Below are positions 4,670 through 6,277 of a stretch of 6,277 bases of DNA, in pieces. The stretch comes from Actinomycetota bacterium (GTDB taxonomy: Bacteria > Actinomycetota > Humimicrobiia > Humimicrobiales > Humimicrobiaceae): assembly GCA_003155275.1 (NCBI GenBank), contig PMCC01000135.1, positions 1 to 6,277 of the forward strand. Direction: 5' to 3'. How positions within the stretch are numbered: the stretch's first letter is position 1; every line of letters starts with the position of its first letter. The translations under genes were made by a program, and so were the position numbers. Below the pieces are notes generated by a model. The model was not told the origin of the DNA. It worked only from the letters and a program-made list of their open reading frames with translations, and searched no databases.

Positions 4670-5395
4670 CTAGAATCTATTCATATATTTATATACAGCT
4701 GTTGATCTACGATGTTTAAGTGAATATTGATTACGTTTTTTACATGATTTGAGTAGAAATTCTTTTTCCGATGATATTTTTTCTGGTAATATTTTTTCCG
4801 ATGATATTTTGCCCGAGGATATTTTTTCTGGTGATGATTTTTCTGGTGAAGTAACCATTATATATTTTCCTTTTTGAGTAGATTTCTCCCCCAGAGGTTT
4901 TAATTCTTTTTCTGTCCTTTTTTTAATAGTATCATTTAACAACTTTTTCTCCATATTTAAATCATAATTCAGATGTACTATGCAACTTGGATCTGGGCAG
5001 AGACTACCTAATGCTTCCTTTGCATCCCTGCGTATTTCTTTATCCTTAACTTTAGTTGAATAATCTTCCAATATCTTTAGAACACCAGACTCAGCTTCTC
5101 CTATTAATTTAAGTGCCCTAATCATATAAGAATAGCTTGATAAAGTTATATTACCGCATGCATCCTTGCAAGTAATTAATTCAGGACTAAATATTAGTGA
5201 GTCTCTTAAAACCTCGACTATTATACCAACAGCTCTTTTTTCTTTTAATCTACCAAGTGCTTCAGCTGCAAAACCCCTCCTATCTTCATCTTTCAAGTAC
5301 CTAAGCAATAATTCTACAGCCTCTGCATCTTGCTTACTTGCAAGAGAATATAAGGTATTGAATAAAAGCATGTCATACTTATATTTCTTATCCAC
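4670..5395 (-). CDS. HEAT-repeat protein with SEK-type repeat linker and basic tail
   Basis: HEAT repeats are helical scaffolds for protein binding. Of 241 aa, residues about 1-140 contain HEAT/PBS-lyase-like helix pairs: DAEAVELLLRYLKDEDRRGFAAEALGRLKEKRAVGIIVEVL (about 23-63), SYMIRALKLIGEAESGVLKILED, and KEIRRDAKEALGSL. Residues 183-212 are six tandem five-residue units (SPEKS, SPEKI, SSGKI, SSEKI, LPEKI, SSEKE). The last 29 residues are strongly basic and end in STAVYKYMNRF. The order is thus scaffold, flexible spacer, basic tail that could bind nucleic acid or membrane; this is inference. The start is GTG at 5395 with AGGA 7 nt upstream; a TAA precedes it directly in frame, and ATG Met9 is the alternative. 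The partner is unknown, with the DUF3795-like protein encoded next. Confidence 0.78.
   Translation of the reverse strand: MDKKYKYDMLLFNTLYSLASKQDAEAVELLLRYLKDEDRRGFAAEALGRLKEKRAVGIIVEVLRDSLIFSPELITCKDACGNITLSSYSYMIRALKLIGEAESGVLKILEDYSTKVKDKEIRRDAKEALGSLCPDPSCIVHLNYDLNMEKKLLNDTIKKRTEKELKPLGEKSTQKGKYIMVTSPEKSSPEKISSGKISSEKILPEKISSEKEFLLKSCKKRNQYSLKHRRSTAVYKYMNRF
4760..4849 (-). repeat. Six tandem 15-bp coding repeats
   Basis: Within the HEAT-repeat gene six in-frame 15-bp units follow each other, each built on [ST]-[PS]-E-K-I codons, with the invariant core GAAAAA or GGCAAA. CCA and TCG alternate at the second codon, which suggests a 30-bp higher-order unit. Copy number could vary by slippage without breaking the frame. 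Confidence 0.8.
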
Positions 5396-5697
5396 TTATT
5401 TTTCCTAGTGGTAAATTTTTTATTAAAAACAATTATTGCAATATTACTAAAAAATAGAATTAAATTAAAGCAAGAATGTTTCAATTAAACCAAGAGATTG
5501 GCTGGTTCCTATTAAAGAAAATTAACAATCTTTGGAAGAAGAATTTTTAGGGTTAAAACTAAATGAATCCATGGATTTAAGCACAAAAAATAGTCTTTTG
5601 GAAACTATTTGTAATTCTTAGCTGGACAAGGTAGTGAAATTTCAAACCTTTTTTCGAAAGAATTAACTCTTATTAGAGAATTATTTTATAAATGATC
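5396..5697. other. 302-bp gap holding an ORF remnant
   Basis: The gap lies between two minus-strand genes. Its first part (5396-5465) is A+T-rich and carries the AGGA ribosome binding site of the HEAT-repeat gene at about 5403-5406. The rest is occupied by the plus-strand interrupted ORF described separately. I see no RNA gene. Confidence 0.6.
5469..5695 (+). pseudogene. Interrupted plus-strand ORF, unknown product
   Basis: Read in frame from 5469, the DNA gives SKNVSIKPRDWLVPIKEN, a TAA at 5523-5525, then QSLEEEFLGLKLNESMDLS and on to SLLETICNS before a TAG at 5619. A one-base shift at about 5616-5618 continues as LAGQGSEISNLFSKELTLI, then RELFYK and a TGA at 5693. The pieces have protein-like, balanced composition and join smoothly, unlike the surrounding A+T-rich noise. 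One stop and one frameshift therefore separate them from a roughly 75-aa C-terminal coding stretch. I do not recognise the family. It ends 2 bases before the stop of the convergent gene. Chance open frames remain possible. Confidence 0.35.
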
Positions 5698-6120
5698 TTA
5701 TTTTGATCTCATCCGGTTATTCCTTGGATTGTGCTCTACTTCCGCTAGCCCCAACTCTTCCATTAAAGGAGGGATATAAACACCAAACCTACCACGCAAA
5801 CCCTTCTTTAAGCCGTACCAACCTGCAACTGGATTTTCAGCAGAACGACTCCACGCTTCCACTGTTCCTTCTGCCGCTGGCTTTTGTTCATCTGCACCAC
5901 CCAATAACATCCAGTCTCCGTAAGTTTTTAACATTTCATAAAGATCCTTGATGCAACGGAAATCATAATATAAAACTGTTTTGCCGACTGTGCATACTAT
6001 AATTTTTTTTCCATCTTTTTCTTCAATATACATTTCGTAGTCAGATGTTCCTGGCGGCGTTTTTAGTTTCCAAGGATTTTCTTTTATTCTGGATATTGCT
6101 GCTATATTAATATTGCTCAT
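5698..6120 (-). CDS. Conserved protein of unknown function, 140 aa (DUF6855-like)
   Basis: No function is known to me. The wording resembles a widespread small-protein family that I recall as DUF6855; that label needs checking. Seen: KENPWKLKTPPGTSDYEMYIEEKDGKKIIVCTVGKTVLYYD near 13-53, GDWMLLGGADEQKPAAEGTVEAW near 68-90, and GWYGLKKGLRGRFGVYIPPLMEELGLAEVEHNPRNNRMR near 100-138. The many glycines, prolines, tryptophans and charged turns point to strong functional constraint. It is soluble, without signal peptide, membrane segment or cysteine cluster. The start is secure: AAAGGAG (6130-6136 on the plus coordinates) lies 9 nt before the ATG. It has its own promoter candidate upstream and no same-strand partner nearby. 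Confidence 0.8.
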   Translation of the reverse strand: MSNINIAAISRIKENPWKLKTPPGTSDYEMYIEEKDGKKIIVCTVGKTVLYYDFRCIKDLYEMLKTYGDWMLLGGADEQKPAAEGTVEAWSRSAENPVAGWYGLKKGLRGRFGVYIPPLMEELGLAEVEHNPRNNRMRSK

Positions 6121-6193
6121 TTCCCAAAACTCCTTTCTGCCAATTTTTTAATCATGTACAAAATATTAAAGCTTGGAAAATAAATATATTTTA

Positions 6194-6224
6194 ATTATAT
6201 TACTTTTTATGGAATTAGTTACAA
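6194..6224 (-). promoter_or_regulatory. Candidate promoter of the DUF6855-like gene
   Basis: On the minus strand a perfect TATAAT (6194-6199) is preceded by TTGTAA (6219-6224) with a 19-base spacer, longer than ideal. Transcription would start near 6187, giving a leader of about 65 nt. Confidence 0.35.
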
Positions 6225-6236
6225 ATAAATGAATAA

Positions 6237-6274
6237 CAAATACTAAATGACCATCAATATAAGCTTAGTATTTG
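6237..6274. repeat. Perfect 10-bp inverted repeat with 18-nt loop
   Basis: CAAATACTAA (6237-6246) and TTAGTATTTG (6265-6274) are exact complements separated by 18 bases. It sits upstream of the promoter of the DUF6855-like gene and at the window edge. It could be an operator, a terminator arm for an unseen gene to the right, or the end of a mobile element; nothing here decides. Confidence 0.55.
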
Positions 6275-6277
6275 CAG

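Noticed and set aside
5166..5408. Plus-strand open frame of 80 codons
   Set aside because: Antisense shadow of the HEAT-repeat gene; serine/leucine-rich composition expected from the reverse of Glu/Lys/Ala-rich codons.
5703..5951. Plus-strand open frame of 82 codons
   Set aside because: Antisense shadow of the well-supported 140-aa gene with a strong ribosome binding site.
1..6277. Archaeal (methanogen) origin
   Set aside because: Several families occur in methanogens, but sigma-A hexamers with 17-base spacing, GGAGG sites and a T-tract terminator fit a low-GC bacterium better; it is not fully excluded.
1..6277. tRNA, rRNA, CRISPR array or insertion sequence
   Set aside because: No cloverleaf, no regularly spaced repeats and no transposase reading frame were seen on either strand.

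Overview
The window looks like an accessory, partly eroded stretch of an A+T-rich bacterial chromosome, most likely a low-GC Bacillota/Clostridia-type organism. The evidence is a set of sigma-A-like promoters (TTGAGG-N17-TATAAT and TTGAAA-N17-TACTAT), GGAGG-type ribosome binding sites, a factor-independent terminator (6-bp hairpin, then nine T) and a perfect PerR-type 7-1-7 box. A methanogenic archaeon was considered, because several of these families occur in both groups, but the promoter grammar argues against it. The taxonomy is inference.

Layout, left to right. (1) 1-428, minus: 5' part of a cis-prenyl (undecaprenyl-type) diphosphate synthase, cut by the window edge, with a promoter and PerR-like box upstream. 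(2) 571-852, plus: a small ORF that looks like the C-terminal end of a Rieske-type oxygenase with its 5' part missing, followed by a terminator. (3) 960-1478, minus: an unrecognised 172-aa protein with a good promoter and a roughly 125-nt leader containing three nested helices. (4) 1834-2345, plus: a ribbon-helix-helix antitoxin and RelE/ParE toxin pair whose promoter start region is covered by a 26-bp dyad. (5) 2605-3030, minus: OsmC-family hydroperoxide reductase. (6) 3150-3971, minus: LigB/YgiD-type extradiol dioxygenase; 11 nt upstream of it lies a 32-codon ORF ending in half of a CDGSH iron-sulfur motif. (7) 4167-4640 and 4670-5395, minus: a DUF3795-like cysteine-rich protein and a HEAT-repeat protein with a 6 x 15-bp coding repeat, probably co-transcribed. 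(8) about 5469-5695, plus: a frameshifted, stop-interrupted ORF remnant. (9) 5698-6120, minus: a strongly conserved-looking protein of unknown function.

There is no single clear pathway. The recurrent theme is oxygen and iron-sulfur chemistry in varying states of decay: Rieske remnant, half CDGSH motif, PerR-like box, intact OsmC peroxidase and intact non-haem-metal dioxygenase. With the toxin-antitoxin pair and the remnants, this suggests a turnover region rather than a conserved core operon. I found no dedicated novel defence or biosynthetic system. The most worthwhile items are the hidden gene remnants, the structured leader RNA, and the regulatory sites around the prenyltransferase and the toxin-antitoxin pair.
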